A stretch of DNA of 32,247 nucleotides from TMED27 sp964350695. GTDB taxonomy: Bacteria; Pseudomonadota; Alphaproteobacteria; Micavibrionales; Micavibrionaceae. Below the pieces are notes generated by a model. That model saw only the letters and a program-made list of their open reading frames with translations. It was not told the origin of the DNA and did no database searches. Positions 16,084-23,874 of the stretch are shown here, piece by piece. Position 1 is the first letter of the stretch, and every line of letters begins with the position of its first letter. The stretch covers positions 1 to 32,247 of the forward strand of contig CAYGKM010000015.1 of NCBI GenBank assembly GCA_964350695.1, given 5' to 3'. Position numbers and translations under genes: made by a program.

Positions 16084-17187
16084 TTATAAAAGCCCTTCAC
16101 CTTCAGCAGGAACGGCTTCGACTTTTTGACCAACCACCACAAAGTCTTGGCCGACCGTTATAAAGCGCGCGGTTTCCGGCGGGCCTGTAACCCACATGGC
16201 ATCTTCCGTATCGGCAAGTACAGTGATGGGATAAAACTCGACAAGGTCCAGATCGTTTACCAGCTTCACGCCGATCCGGCCTTCATCATCCAAAGACAGA
16301 ATAGAGGGGGAAATTTTATGCGCCATTTTTTCGGCAACAGGGATTTGGATTTTGGCGGTCAGGCCTTCTTTGATTTTCAAATCAGTGTTGGGCGCAGACA
16401 TAATGACGCGGAATGTGCGGGTGTCTTGATTGGCGGCAGGGGCGATAAAGGACATCTCCCCTTCCAATACCGTGTCGTCCAAGAAGACCGCTCTGGCTTT
16501 TGCGCCCAAGGTGAGGTCCTGGATGCGGCGCTCGGAGATAAAGCCGACAAGTTCAATGGGGTCGAGATCAACAAGGCTAAAAAGCAAATCGCCCGAAGCA
16601 ACGTAATCTCCGATTTCTATGCCTTGCGCGGAAATCAGGCCATCAAGCGGGCTCCTGATTTTGACTTTGCCAAGATCGACTTGGGCGTCTTTAAGCGCGG
16701 CTTTGGCGTTTTCAAGATCGGCCAGAGCTTGTGCCAGACGTACCTTGGAATTAAAGCCTCTTTCGGCCAATTTTTTTGCGGCGTTATATTCTATCTCTCT
16801 TTGGTTTACACGTTCGCGGCTTTCCGTTACGCGCGCTTGGCGGTCGCGGAGTTCAAGCTCGGCAAGGACTTCACCTGTTTCAATGGTTTGGCCTTCTTCT
16901 TTGAGCAGTGCGTTGACCTGCCCGCTTGTTTCGGCGCTGAGGCTAACTGAGCGCGAGGCCTGTGTGCGGCCGGTGACCTGCACGATATCAGGATAGCTCT
17001 GCGCTTTTAAAGTGCGGGTGCGCACGCGCATAATCTCTTTTTCGGCCGGAGCGGCGGCGGCTTGCTCTGTCTCGCTTTGCGCGCCTTCGGTCGCCAGTGG
17101 CGCGGGCTTATCAAACAAGAACCCGCTTCCGATCCATAATACGGCGACCACAGCAATAATGATGGCTATAACTTTTGACGATTTCAT
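16084..17187 (-). CDS. RND efflux periplasmic adaptor (membrane fusion protein)
   Basis: This 367-residue adaptor would link the downstream RND pump to an outer-membrane channel. An N-terminal membrane anchor (KVIAIIIAVVAVLWIGSGFLF) precedes a low-complexity linker, a beta-barrel/lipoyl half (VSLSAETSGQVNALLKEEGQ), a helical hairpin (about 130-170) and the second lipoyl half (IRSPLDGLISAQGIEIGDYV). I chose ATG 17187 since AAGGA lies 8 bases upstream and the membrane anchor follows. An upstream in-frame GTG (17253) lacks good spacing. No outer-membrane TolC-like gene is seen nearby. The RND gene follows after one base. Confidence 0.93.
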   Translation of the reverse strand: MKSSKVIAIIIAVVAVLWIGSGFLFDKPAPLATEGAQSETEQAAAAPAEKEIMRVRTRTLKAQSYPDIVQVTGRTQASRSVSLSAETSGQVNALLKEEGQTIETGEVLAELELRDRQARVTESRERVNQREIEYNAAKKLAERGFNSKVRLAQALADLENAKAALKDAQVDLGKVKIRSPLDGLISAQGIEIGDYVASGDLLFSLVDLDPIELVGFISERRIQDLTLGAKARAVFLDDTVLEGEMSFIAPAANQDTRTFRVIMSAPNTDLKIKEGLTAKIQIPVAEKMAHKISPSILSLDDEGRIGVKLVNDLDLVEFYPITVLADTEDAMWVTGPPETARFITVGQDFVVVGQKVEAVPAEGEGLL

Positions 17188-17303
17188 GAAGGCATCCTTA
17201 AAGCGGTTTAGTGTATCCCTGACTACAATATCATTTAGCGGGATAAAAACCACTCCCTAAGCATACAGCTATGGCGAAAAATTTAGATGTCAAAGCGGGC
17301 GTA

Positions 17304-17340
17304 AAAAAAGCGGCCCGCCACAACAGCGCACCGCTTTTTT
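17304..17340 (-). terminator. Intrinsic terminator after gcrA
   Basis: AAAAAAGCGG (17304-17313) and CCGCTTTTTT (17331-17340) form a 10-bp stem around a 17-base loop. A/T tracts flank both sides, so it could act in either direction; it lies 15 bases beyond the gcrA stop. Confidence 0.85.
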
Positions 17341-17355
17341 AAACTTATAAAAGGC

Positions 17356-17844
17356 TTATACGTTTGCTGCCTTTTTCTTGGCAGGTTGTTCAACCTTAAG
17401 GCTTTCCGCCATTTCTTTTTCGGCTTTGATGATTTTGTTACGCGTTGCGGCTTGGTAAGCCACTTTTGCGTGATCCATACAATACGGCAAGCCATCCATA
17501 GAGTGGCCCGCGCAGAACCCGAAATTCGGGTCTTTCGGATCGCCGATCGGCCAGCGACATTCGGATGGTTTTAAATCCATAAGGGCTTTGCGCGGCTTGT
17601 CATTATCTTGCGCTGTAATTTTTTGGATTTTTTGTTTTTGAGTTTGCACCGGGCTTTGTGTTTTTGCCACGGGCTTTTTGTTTTGTTGAATAGGAGACAC
17701 ACGATTGGAAAGTTTCAAGCGATGCGCTTTACCGATCACAGCGTTACGTGTTACGCCGCCAAGCTCTTTTGCAATCTCCGCAGCGGTTTTACCCTCGCCC
17801 CAGAGTTTTTTCAAAACGCTTACTCGATCATCAGTCCAACTCAT
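17356..17844 (-). CDS. gcrA: GcrA cell-cycle regulator
   Basis: GcrA is an alphaproteobacterial transcription cofactor that binds sigma70 holoenzyme and acts at promoters methylated by CcrM at GANTC. The N-terminal DNA-binding helix-turn-helix is unmistakable: SWTDDRVSVLKKLWGEGKTA and GGVTRNAVIGKAHRLKLS (2-46). A variable basic linker (50-90) is followed by the C-terminal sigma-interacting domain with C96, C111, C122 and H125 (ECRWPIGDP, FGFCAGHS, LPYCMDH). At 162 residues it is near normal. GGGGAGA gives a good ribosome-binding site. Its presence predicts a CcrM methylase elsewhere. Confidence 0.97.
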   Translation of the reverse strand: MSWTDDRVSVLKKLWGEGKTAAEIAKELGGVTRNAVIGKAHRLKLSNRVSPIQQNKKPVAKTQSPVQTQKQKIQKITAQDNDKPRKALMDLKPSECRWPIGDPKDPNFGFCAGHSMDGLPYCMDHAKVAYQAATRNKIIKAEKEMAESLKVEQPAKKKAANV

Positions 17845-17926
17845 AGTTACTTATCTCCCCTAGCCTCATAAATCAGCTAAAGCACTGAAATATAAGAAAT
17901 TAGCTCTCTAAATGTTTGAAGTTTTC

Positions 17927-17956
17927 ACTGTAGCAGGGGTTTGTGTTTTCTGCCAA
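17927..17956 (-). promoter_or_regulatory. Predicted gcrA promoter
   Basis: Read on the minus strand, TTGGCA (17951-17956) and TACAGT (17927-17932) are spaced by 18 bases, predicting a leader of roughly 75 bases before gcrA. The gap to era also contains an A/T-rich stretch near 17966-18006. No GANTC cluster was noticed by eye. Confidence 0.5.
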
Positions 17957-18008
17957 GAAATTGAATAAAAAAAAATTCTTTATCCACATCGGCGTAGAAA
18001 AAATGTTT

Positions 18009-18914
18009 TTACCCGCCGACATTCAACCCCATTTTTTGCAGCATTTCCGGTTGCTCTGGCCAGTCTTCCCTGACCTTCACAAATAGTTTTAAATGCACCC
18101 GCACGCCCAAAATATCTTCCAGCTCTTCGCGGGATTCTTTACCGATTTGTTTTATGCGCCGGCCTTGTTTGCCCAGCACGATGGCACGCTGCGTATCTCT
18201 TTGCACATATATAAGCTGGCCGATTTTAATGCTGCCATTATCAAAAAGCTCCCAGCTTTCCGTCTCAACAAAGGTTGCTTGCGGAAGCTCCTGGTGCAGT
18301 TGATTGAATACTTTTTCACGGGTGATTTCGGCGGCCATCAAGCGCATCGGCATATCGGTCACTTCGTCTTCGTCAAATGCCCACGGACCTTCGGGGATAT
18401 ATTCGGACAGGCCTTTAAGCAGGCTTTCCGTGCCGTGGCCTTTAAGCGCGGAGATCATGAAGGTTGCGGCGTAATCATGCGCGGCATTGAGATCAACGGT
18501 CAGGGTCAGAAGGTCTTCTTTCTTCATTGTGTCGATTTTATTCAGCACCAGAATAGCGGGCTTATTTTTCGGCAGATGTTTGATAATATCTTCGTTATTC
18601 GCGACCGCGTTTTTCTTTCCCGCATCGACGATATGAACCGCCATGTCGGCATCATCGAGCGCCTCATATGCCGCGCCGACCATTGCGCGTTCCAATGTTT
18701 TTTGCGCCTGAAAGATGCCGGGCGTGTCGACAAGAAGGATTTGCGCATTCTCATGCATCACAATCCCCAGCACGCGGCTGCGGGTGGTTTGGACTTTGGC
18801 AGACACAATCGAGACTTTTTGCCCGACGAGGTGATTAACAAGTGTGGACTTCCCCGCATTGGGAAGACCGAGGATACAGGCAAAACCGCATTTTTGTTCG
18901 GGAGATGCGCTCAT
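18009..18914 (-). CDS. era: GTPase Era
   Basis: Era binds GTP and the 3' end of 16S rRNA and is needed for 30S maturation. All G motifs are present: G1 GLPNAGKS (16-23), G2 TTR (43-45), G3 DTPG (63-66) and G4 NKID (125-128). The C-terminal KH domain contains IVLGKQGRRIKQIGKESREE. The protein is 301 residues, as in E. coli. Its ATG overlaps the rnc stop as ATGA, so translation is coupled to RNase III, a conserved arrangement. Confidence 0.98.
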   Translation of the reverse strand: MSASPEQKCGFACILGLPNAGKSTLVNHLVGQKVSIVSAKVQTTRSRVLGIVMHENAQILLVDTPGIFQAQKTLERAMVGAAYEALDDADMAVHIVDAGKKNAVANNEDIIKHLPKNKPAILVLNKIDTMKKEDLLTLTVDLNAAHDYAATFMISALKGHGTESLLKGLSEYIPEGPWAFDEDEVTDMPMRLMAAEITREKVFNQLHQELPQATFVETESWELFDNGSIKIGQLIYVQRDTQRAIVLGKQGRRIKQIGKESREELEDILGVRVHLKLFVKVREDWPEQPEMLQKMGLNVGG

Positions 18915-19591
18915 GTTTTGCTTTCTTTTTGCAGCCGTTGCCAGAAAAGTTTCGCCGCTGATTTTTCTGCGAGCTGTCTGGATTTTCCTTCGGCGCTCAA
19001 TGGCTCATAGCCCTTAACGCTGACTTCAATTTCGAACATGGGGGCGTGGTCGGGGCCGCTTTGGGATTTAATTTCATAGGCCGGCAGAGGCAGTCCTTGG
19101 CTTTGCGCCCATTCCTGAAGCTGCGTTTTCGGGTGTTGCGGCGGGGTGATCATCAGCTCCAGCTTTCCATCCCAGAGCTTTGAGATCAGGCTTGCGCATT
19201 TTGCAAACCCGCCATCAAGATAAAGCGCGCCGATTACGGATTCAAAAACATCGGCCAGAATATTGTCATTTTCGCTGCCGCCGCTTTGCGCCTCGGCATC
19301 AGAGAAATCAATGAATGCGCCGAGATTAATTTCGCGGGAAATTAGAGCCAAAAAAGACCCTTGCACCAGCGCCGCCAAGCGCTTTGCCAAATCGCCTTCT
19401 TGTTCGTCAGGGAAGCGGGCATAGAGAAGCTCTGCTATGACGAGGCCGAGGACACGGTCACCAAGGAATTCAAGACGTTCATAATTGGTCGGGCCGCCCA
19501 CGCTTGAATGCGTCAGGGCTGTCTTTATCAACTCTTTATCAGAGAATGTGTGGCTTAAGATTTTTTCTAAATTTTCGAGGGGCTGTTTCAT
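18911..19591 (-). CDS. rnc: Ribonuclease III
   Basis: RNase III cuts double-stranded RNA, notably the rRNA precursors. At 226 residues it matches E. coli. The signature ERLEFLGD (38-45) supplies E41 and D45, and ADVFESVIGALYLDGG supplies D114 and E117, the four metal-binding residues. The C-terminal double-stranded-RNA-binding domain runs from about 155 to 222 (PKTQLQEWAQSQGL to AEKSAAKLFW). It starts 6 bases after lepB and overlaps era by four bases. Confidence 0.98.
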   Translation of the reverse strand: MKQPLENLEKILSHTFSDKELIKTALTHSSVGGPTNYERLEFLGDRVLGLVIAELLYARFPDEQEGDLAKRLAALVQGSFLALISREINLGAFIDFSDAEAQSGGSENDNILADVFESVIGALYLDGGFAKCASLISKLWDGKLELMITPPQHPKTQLQEWAQSQGLPLPAYEIKSQSGPDHAPMFEIEVSVKGYEPLSAEGKSRQLAEKSAAKLFWQRLQKESKT

Positions 19592-19597
19592 GCGCTT

Positions 19598-20401
19598 TCA
19601 GGGCTGCTCTGTTTTCGAGCGAACAGGATCTATATCGTTGAAAAATCGTTTATAGCGAATGGCCCAAGGCCAGTTCCAAAACTCAAACAAGCTGGCAGAG
19701 CCATTGGTGGAGAAGAAAATGAAATCCGCGCGGCCCACAACGTTTTCGTATGGCACATAGCCTACGGCGCTTGCAACGCGGCTATCCTGCGAATTATCGC
19801 GGTTATCGCCCATACAAAACAAATGCGCTTCGGGGACGGTGTAGAGCGGCGTGTTATCAAGGGGTTCATCATCGCCTGCTTCATAGATGCTGAACGTCGC
19901 GCCGCCGGGAAGCGTTTGCAGATATTCCATCATTGTGCTTTCGCCATATTCGCCTTCGACTTTTTTCAGACCGATAGCGTCTCTGGGGACGATCTTGCCG
20001 TTAATATAAAGACGGCCTTCGCGCACTTGAACCGTGTCCCCGGGCAGACCGACCACGCGTTTGATGTAATCCACGCTTGTATTACTGGGGAGTTTAAAGA
20101 CGATGACATCGCCGCGCTCGGGGAATTTATCCCATACGCGGCCATTTAAAGGGGCAAGGCCAAAAGGGAAAGAATACCGGCTATAGCCATAGGCGGGTTT
20201 GTTCACGAACAGATAATCCCCAACAAGGAGCGTTGGCTTCATAGAGCCGGAGGGGATGTTGAAGGGTTCGAATAAAAATGTGCGAATGAGCAATGCCAGC
20301 ACAACAGCGACGAGCGCCGTTTTGAAAAACTCGGAGAGTTCCTCTTTCGCTGTCAGGGGCGCCTCGGTTTTCTGCGCCTTTTTCTCAATTTTTTCGCTCA
20401 T
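19598..20401 (-). CDS. lepB: Signal peptidase I
   Basis: This 267-residue inner-membrane protease removes signal peptides from exported proteins. One N-terminal membrane helix (about 27-44) precedes the catalytic serine S53 (NIPSGSMKPTLLVGDYL). The catalytic lysine is K114 (VDYIKRVVGLPGD), and box E is GDNRDNSQDSR. The bulk would lie in the periplasm. The gene lies between acpS and rnc in one minus-strand operon, the usual lepB-rnc-era order. Confidence 0.98.
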   Translation of the reverse strand: MSEKIEKKAQKTEAPLTAKEELSEFFKTALVAVVLALLIRTFLFEPFNIPSGSMKPTLLVGDYLFVNKPAYGYSRYSFPFGLAPLNGRVWDKFPERGDVIVFKLPSNTSVDYIKRVVGLPGDTVQVREGRLYINGKIVPRDAIGLKKVEGEYGESTMMEYLQTLPGGATFSIYEAGDDEPLDNTPLYTVPEAHLFCMGDNRDNSQDSRVASAVGYVPYENVVGRADFIFFSTNGSASLFEFWNWPWAIRYKRFFNDIDPVRSKTEQP

Positions 20402-20438
20402 CTTTGCGCTTTTACATCAATATTCATTGAAGTGCCAG

Positions 20439-20849
20439 TCATATTCTGGGGATTGCTTCTATCAGGACTTGTGCCTGTGCAAGCGGCGGTTCATCGGTCA
20501 AGGTCAGGTGAATTTTAGCATCATGCCCGATCGGGATGAGCGCTTGGAGTTTCTTAAGCGCGCCATTGGTCAGCTCCAGCGTGGGCGCGCCTGAGGGAGC
20601 GTTTATAACCCCGATGTCTTTCATATAAACCCCTTGCGAGAACCCCGTGCCAAGGGCTTTTGACATGGCTTCCTTGGCGGCAAAACGTTTGGCGTAAGTG
20701 TCGATATGCGTTCCGGCGGCGCGGCGGCGCTCGGCTTTTGCGCGCTCTGTTTCGGTGAAGCAGCGCATAATAAAACGCTGTTCATATTTGCCCATCACCT
20801 TTTCAACGCGGCGGATGTCAATAAGATCGCTGCCGATACCTATGATCAT
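20439..20849 (-). CDS. acpS: Holo-[acyl-carrier-protein] synthase
   Basis: AcpS transfers 4'-phosphopantetheine from CoA to acyl carrier protein, activating fatty acid synthesis. The 136-residue protein has the N-terminal MIIGIGSDLIDIRRVE with metal-binding D8 and the segment KRFAAKEAMSKALG with E60. It overlaps the DUF2062 gene by four bases and precedes lepB by 37. In many proteobacteria pdxJ is the acpS neighbour; here DUF2062 is. Confidence 0.97.
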   Translation of the reverse strand: MIIGIGSDLIDIRRVEKVMGKYEQRFIMRCFTETERAKAERRRAAGTHIDTYAKRFAAKEAMSKALGTGFSQGVYMKDIGVINAPSGAPTLELTNGALKKLQALIPIGHDAKIHLTLTDEPPLAQAQVLIEAIPRI

Positions 20850-21430
20850 TTTTTTTGTCCTGTTACATCTTTGGCTACTTTATGGAGCTTACGCTCTCTG
20901 GCTTTACGCCGCGCGATCTTCGCGCCTTTCACAAGGTTTCTGTATATCACATAAGTAAAAGGTATGCTTAAAAACGCGAGAAGATACCCACCAACTGCCC
21001 ATGGCAAAAATATACGAAACGGTTCGTTTTTGATTGTGTCCCAGATGATCGAGAATGAAACATGGTCCGGCAAGGCCGTTGAGGCAGGAAGGCCGAACAT
21101 ATGAAATAGATACGAGCCAAAACTGATGGCCGCCCACCACATAAACGGGAAAGTCCACGGATTGCCCACAAATGTGCCGATCAAGGAGGCAATGAGGTTG
21201 GCGCGAAAGATATACGCTAAAATTCCGGCCTGAATAAAATGCACGCCCACCAAAGGGGTAAAGGAGATAGCCGTGCCGAAAGCAAGACCGAGGGCAATTT
21301 TATGTGTGGTGTCCGAAAGCCTGACGATGCGGTGCTTGGTATATATAGAGGCGCGGATCCATCCCATACTAGGCCAAAAAAGTTCTTTGAGATTTTGAAG
21401 GGCTGTACGTGGCCGACGCCGCTGGAACAT
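20846..21430 (-). CDS. DUF2062 membrane protein
   Basis: This 194-residue DUF2062 protein carries the family core: ALGLAFGTAISFTPLVGVH, then a helix pair and VGNPWTFPFMWW. About three to four membrane helices are visible between residues 45 and 165 (for example LPWAVGGYLLAFLSIPFTYVI). The C terminus is strongly basic (KGAKIARRKARERK) and probably cytoplasmic. The function of the family is not established. It is the first gene of the operon with acpS, lepB, rnc and era. Confidence 0.88.
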   Translation of the reverse strand: MFQRRRPRTALQNLKELFWPSMGWIRASIYTKHRIVRLSDTTHKIALGLAFGTAISFTPLVGVHFIQAGILAYIFRANLIASLIGTFVGNPWTFPFMWWAAISFGSYLFHMFGLPASTALPDHVSFSIIWDTIKNEPFRIFLPWAVGGYLLAFLSIPFTYVIYRNLVKGAKIARRKARERKLHKVAKDVTGQKK

Positions 21431-21504
21431 AAAATAAACCGTTTGTTTTTTGGTGCGAGCTATTTAAACTTAACTATCGAATAGCAAAAATATGAGCGCA
21501 AGTC

Positions 21505-22020
21505 ATGAACATTCAAGATCATATCCGTATCATTCCCAATTTTCCTAAACAGGGGATCAATTTTTATGATATTGCCTCCCTGCTCGCGCAGCCCGCAGCA
21601 TGGCGGGAGACGATCGTGCAGATGAAAAATATTGCCGCCAAATACAAGCCGGACATGGTGATGGGGATTGAAGCGCGGGGATTTATCGCCGCCGCGCCTT
21701 TGGCGATGGAGTTGGGCTGCGGGCTGGGGATGGTGCGTAAAAAAGGTAAACTGCCCGGCGCGACCTTGTCACATGCCTATAGTCTTGAATATGGCGAGGA
21801 CGAGATCGAGATCCAGCCCGATATGGTGAATGCGGGGGCGCGGATTTTGCTGGTGGATGATTTGCTGGCAACAGGCGGAACCATGAGCGCGGCAGAAACG
21901 CTGATCGCCAAGACGGGCGCGCATGTGGTTTTGAATTTATGCATTATCGAGCTTGAGGGCTTGAACGGGCGGGAAAAACTTCAAAGTCCGTTTAAGGCTC
22001 TTTTGAACTGTCCTGCTTAA
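21505..22020 (+). CDS. apt: Adenine phosphoribosyltransferase
   Basis: Apt makes AMP from adenine and PRPP in purine salvage. The 171-residue protein has FPKQGINFYDIASLL, the GIEARGFI segment (54-61), MVRKKGKLPG and the PRPP-binding loop ILLVDDLLATGGTM (114-127). No clear ribosome-binding site is seen, and the gap to the divergent DUF2062 gene is only 74 bases. The 3' end overlaps the convergent antiporter gene by 29 bases. Confidence 0.97.
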   Translation: MNIQDHIRIIPNFPKQGINFYDIASLLAQPAAWRETIVQMKNIAAKYKPDMVMGIEARGFIAAAPLAMELGCGLGMVRKKGKLPGATLSHAYSLEYGEDEIEIQPDMVNAGARILLVDDLLATGGTMSAAETLIAKTGAHVVLNLCIIELEGLNGREKLQSPFKALLNCPA

Positions 22021-23851
22021 GCTCGGCCTTATTCGCTTTTTCTTTATTTTCGGCTTCAACATCTTCTTTTTCAAATAAAAGCAGAATGTTTTCCTTTTCC
22101 ATGCCTTCAATCGTTTTAGGGGCGCTGAGCAAGAGGCGGCCTTTAGGCGTGATTGCGCCCAGGATTTTTAGCGTGCCGAGTTCTTGCTTTTTCAGCACAT
22201 ATTCGATGTTTTCTTCCTGCCCGAGGCGCGAGGCCTTAAAGCGCCATTCCTGCATGAAATATCCTGCGACATCCCAGTAATCCATTTCTTGGTCACCAAA
22301 GGTTTGACCGCGCATGCTTTCAGTAATCTGGCGGCGCTCATGCTCGTCTTCTTCATGCGGCAGGAACTGATACACCTTGTCACGGCCAAATTCATGGATG
22401 AATTTGTTACAGATAAGAGCGTTATAGGCGGGGTTATTGGTCACCGCCAAAATCATATTATAGCGCGCAAGCTCCAGCCTATATTCGGTTTCTTCGGAAA
22501 GAATTTCGCCATAGTAAACGGGAATATCCGAGAGGCGCGCGGAGCGTAAGGCATGCCAGTTTTTATCAGCGATCAACACTTCGATATCGCGGGAGCGCAG
22601 GCTTTGTGCAAATTGCACGGCCCAATCGGATGCGCCGACGATAATCAAACTGTCTTTACCGCCATGGGCCAGATCGAGTTTTTTCGCCAAGGGCTTGACT
22701 GTCAGGCCATGACCAAACACCGTAAAAAGCACGATGGCAAAGGCGAGCGCCAGAATCTGGTTGCCGTCCTCATACCCGATTTCAACGAGCAGCGGGCCCA
22801 AGACCCCTGCAACTGCGGCGCAGACGATTCCGCGCGGGGCGATCCACCCTGTGAGGATCACTTCTTGCCATGAAAGATTTGCGCCGATACTGGTGGCGAG
22901 CATGGTCAGCGGGCGAATACAGAACATCAGCACGGCGATAAAGGCAAAGCCGCGCCAATCAATGCCGAGCAAAATAGCGGGGTCGATCTTGGCGGTGAGC
23001 ATAATGAATACGCCCGAGATCAACATGATTGAGAGCGTTTCTTTAAACCTTTTCAATTCATCCAGGCTGGTGACGCCCATATTGGCCAGAGCCACGCCGA
23101 GGATGGTCACACCGATGAGGCCGAAATCATGTTCGATTTCATTACAAATCACGAAGAACATCACCACGACAGAAAGCAGAAATGCGGATTTCATATATTC
23201 AGGGATGAGTTCGCGGTTGAAGAGTTTTGAGATTACATATGCGCCCAAAATCGCAGCGAAGCCGATCATGGCGATGGCGAGGGCGGTGCTGATTGAAAAT
23301 TGTATAATATTTAGATCAGCGGTGGTGGAGAGTTTGAAGTACTCATAGCACAAAATTGCCAGAACCGCGCCGATCGGGTCATTGATGATCCCTTCCCATT
23401 TCAGAATTGAGGCGGGGCGCTCTTTGAGATGCGCGTTTTTTAGCAACGGCATAATCACGGTCGGCCCTGTGACGATCAAAAGTGCGCCGAAAGTCAGGGA
23501 AATCGGCATGCTTAAGCCCGCAATATAATAAAGCGCGGCGGTTGTGAGCGCCCATGCGACAGGCCCGCCGACAAATATCACCCGCCATATAGCGGATTTG
23601 GCGTGTCTGATTTCTTTGAAGTTTAAGTTCAGGCTGCCTTCAAAGAGGATGATCCCCACCGAAAGAGATATGATGGGATTTAGCAGATCACCGAGCAAAG
23701 CCTGAGGATGAACGAGGCCAAGGATTGGCCCTGCAAGAAAGCCGCCAATCAACAGAAACACAATGGCAGGGGTTTTTAACCGCCATCCAAGCCATTGGGC
23801 AAACAAGCTGAAAAAGGCGATCCAGGAAAGTTGGACTAAAACGTCGTGCAT
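21992..23851 (-). CDS. CPA-type cation/proton antiporter with TrkA-N (RCK) domain
   Basis: This 619-residue protein has about 12 membrane helices (residues 5-390) followed by a cytoplasmic NAD-binding TrkA-N domain (SLIIVGASDWAVQFAQSL onward, about 400-510) and a C-terminal charged tail. The ion-binding N157-D158 pair in GIINDPIGAVLA and the region GPTVIMPLL are typical of CPA1/NhaP-like exchangers. It probably exchanges Na+ or K+ for H+; the ion cannot be decided. It follows rsh with a 23-base gap, so they may be cotranscribed. Confidence 0.9.
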   Translation of the reverse strand: MHDVLVQLSWIAFFSLFAQWLGWRLKTPAIVFLLIGGFLAGPILGLVHPQALLGDLLNPIISLSVGIILFEGSLNLNFKEIRHAKSAIWRVIFVGGPVAWALTTAALYYIAGLSMPISLTFGALLIVTGPTVIMPLLKNAHLKERPASILKWEGIINDPIGAVLAILCYEYFKLSTTADLNIIQFSISTALAIAMIGFAAILGAYVISKLFNRELIPEYMKSAFLLSVVVMFFVICNEIEHDFGLIGVTILGVALANMGVTSLDELKRFKETLSIMLISGVFIMLTAKIDPAILLGIDWRGFAFIAVLMFCIRPLTMLATSIGANLSWQEVILTGWIAPRGIVCAAVAGVLGPLLVEIGYEDGNQILALAFAIVLFTVFGHGLTVKPLAKKLDLAHGGKDSLIIVGASDWAVQFAQSLRSRDIEVLIADKNWHALRSARLSDIPVYYGEILSEETEYRLELARYNMILAVTNNPAYNALICNKFIHEFGRDKVYQFLPHEEDEHERRQITESMRGQTFGDQEMDYWDVAGYFMQEWRFKASRLGQEENIEYVLKKQELGTLKILGAITPKGRLLLSAPKTIEGMEKENILLLFEKEDVEAENKEKANKAELKQDSSKEP

Positions 23852-23874
23852 AATTGGGTTTTACGCTGAATTTA

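Noticed and set aside
16126..16950. 274-codon plus-strand frame opposite the membrane fusion protein
   Set aside because: Antisense shadow: no family features, and the minus-strand gene is clearly real.
17185..17253. Longer N terminus of the membrane fusion protein from GTG 17253
   Set aside because: The internal ATG has AAGGA at good spacing and is immediately followed by the membrane anchor; the extra 22 residues have no family support.
18093..19010. 305-codon open frame on the plus strand opposite era and rnc
   Set aside because: It mirrors well-supported genes with intact catalytic motifs and lacks any recognisable domain or start signal.
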